Shown here piece by piece: positions 5,846 to 6,565 of a DNA stretch of 6,565 bases. The DNA is from Bacteroidales bacterium (GTDB lineage: Bacteria; Bacteroidota; Bacteroidia; Bacteroidales; UBA7960). Each line of letters begins with the position of its first letter. The first letter of the stretch is position 1. Under the pieces are notes generated by a model, which saw only the letters and a program-made list of their open reading frames with translations, was not told the origin of the DNA and searched no databases. A program made the translations under genes and the position numbers. Location of the stretch: assembly GCA_007131895.1 (NCBI GenBank), contig SLPR01000556.1, forward strand, positions 1 through 6,565, read 5' to 3'.

Positions 5846-6430
5846 TTAGTGATCATGCCCCCCGGCCCCATGCTCCAGCATTCCATGAATTCCTACCAAA
5901 AGGTGCACATAATCAACATATGCTTCCACGTAAGCCCGGCCCTGCTCAACGGAATTATCTTTTTGGGCGCTGAGCTGGTTAACTGTCTGAAACTTTTCAT
6001 TTACTACTCTTTCTATATGACCGAGAAACCGTCTGTTTAATTCCTGAACACTTTGTGTCTCAATAGAATTATCTGCCATTTGCACAATGGGAGCCACTTG
6101 TCCTGCAGGTTTCAATCCGGTAAAAGGTGCGCCTTCAGTTTCTCGATGCAGCCTTACAAGGGTTTCGAGAAAGTGTTTTTCAACAATAGTATAGATTTCC
6201 TTATCCCCTGATTTCAGGTTGTAGGTTTTTCGGAACAAATCTTTTATTTCAGCTTCCTGACTTTCACTTACCCATTTCAGTAGAAGATTTACATTGTTTG
6301 TTTCAAGGGCTTTGTATGCGTCTATGATCACAGGCCCGTCATAGGAATCACAATGGGCAGATACGGGATTTGTTGAGAGTAGCAGCATTGAAACTATCAA
6401 CAGAATGAATGTTTTGAATGTTGTTTGCAT
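5846..6430 (-). CDS. DUF6448-type secreted protein
   Basis: A 194-residue exported protein. The signal peptide spans residues 1-25, with a hydrophobic core FILLIVSMLLLS and a standard VSA cleavage site, leaving a mature N-terminus of His26-Cys27-Asp28. The motifs HCDSYDGPVI (26-35), KALETNNVN..LKWV (40-54), FLETLVRLHRETEGAPFTGL (87-106) and KPAG match what I recall of the DUF6448 family, whose function is unknown. The protein seems internally duplicated: ALETNNV near 41-47 and SIETQSV near 122-128 each start a similar helical unit. The tail is histidine-rich (H176, H182, H187, H192, H194; last residues EHGAGGHDH), and with H26/C27 this suggests metal binding in the periplasm, an inference. 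ATG at 6430 gives a complete signal peptide; a promoter-like TACATTTG lies 49 bases upstream. The stop is followed closely by the repeat element. It appears to be transcribed alone. Confidence 0.82.
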   Translation of the reverse strand: MQTTFKTFILLIVSMLLLSTNPVSAHCDSYDGPVIIDAYKALETNNVNLLLKWVSESQEAEIKDLFRKTYNLKSGDKEIYTIVEKHFLETLVRLHRETEGAPFTGLKPAGQVAPIVQMADNSIETQSVQELNRRFLGHIERVVNEKFQTVNQLSAQKDNSVEQGRAYVEAYVDYVHLLVGIHGMLEHGAGGHDH

Positions 6431-6478
6431 AATTTTTAAAATTTATAGGATTAAGAAATACAAATTTGAATTTTCAAA

Positions 6479-6486
6479 CAAATGTA
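6479..6486 (-). promoter_or_regulatory. Bacteroidota -7 promoter element for the DUF6448-type gene
   Basis: On the minus strand this reads TACATTTG, an exact TAnnTTTG match, placed 49 bases before the ATG at 6430 so that transcription would begin near 6472 with a leader of about 40 AT-rich bases. No TTG is present at the usual -33 distance; the bases there are the GC-rich GATTCACCGGTTCC block. The leader also contains the small palindrome CAAATTTG (6461-6468). Confidence 0.5.
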
Positions 6487-6532
6487 TCCCCTCGGAACCG
6501 GTGAATCGCTCCATTTTATAAAGTGGCACTCA
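6487..6532. repeat. Possible relic of an IS21-like insertion-sequence end
   Basis: On the minus strand the stretch begins TGAGTGCCACTTTATAAAAT and continues GGAGCGATTCACCGGTTCC. Blocks of the type GGAxCGATTCACCGG next to a TG terminus are, as I recall, found in the multiple terminal repeats of some Bacteroidota IS21-family elements. Here only one block is seen, there is no transposase frame, and a partner end is absent. It is more GC-rich than the surrounding DNA. This is a weak, memory-based call. The remaining 6533-6565 bases show nothing recognisable. Confidence 0.2.
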
Positions 6533-6565
6533 TTTTTTTAGGAAAAACTGAGCTTATCTGGTAAG

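Noticed and set aside
5849..6040. Plus-strand 63-residue frame
   Set aside because: It is antisense to the 3' end of the DUF6448-type gene, with no features of its own.

Overview
The window most likely comes from a member of the Bacteroidota, possibly Bacteroidales or Marinilabiliales-like. The grounds are AT-rich intergenic DNA, TAnnTTTG promoter elements, weak Shine-Dalgarno sites, short TATGTG-type intergenic repeats, and a large outer-membrane protein with a peptidase, a propeller and a barrel. No ribosomal RNA or other taxonomic marker is present, so the placement is an inference. The left edge cuts through a gene; the right edge shows no recognisable gene.

Layout. Positions 1-1144, minus strand: a two-gene unit of a 61-residue Thivi_2564-type membrane protein followed by a YihY/BrkB-family integral membrane protein that runs off the left edge. 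Positions 1145-1564 hold no intact gene. They contain a compact palindromic operator-like site (1178-1199), an apparent 5' scrap of a MarR-type regulator (about 1259-1381) and a promoter-like element for the next unit. Positions 1565-5023, plus strand: a probable two-gene transcription unit of a small exported beta-barrel-like protein and a 937-residue protein. The larger protein joins an HExxH metallopeptidase-like domain, a TolB/WD40-like propeller and a C-terminal outer-membrane barrel. Positions 5024-5291 have no gene, only short AATTGCG repeats. Positions 5292-5735, minus strand: the C-terminal 147 codons of a phosphate-transport ATPase (pstB) without its Walker A half, so a pseudogene. 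It is broken exactly at a repeat element (5731-5838) built of 8-bp TATGTGSY units in both orientations. Positions 5846-6430, minus strand: a secreted DUF6448-type protein with a His-Cys mature N-terminus and a His-rich tail. Positions 6431-6565: its promoter region, plus sequence that vaguely resembles a terminal repeat of an insertion sequence.

Taken together, most intact genes concern the cell envelope: inner-membrane BrkB and the Thivi_2564 protein, two outer-membrane-type proteins, and one exported protein. Two genes are decayed, the MarR-type scrap and pstB, and both lie beside palindromic repeat DNA. The points most worth following are the peptidase-propeller-barrel protein, the repeat-bounded pstB truncation, and the operator-like palindrome left beside a broken regulator.
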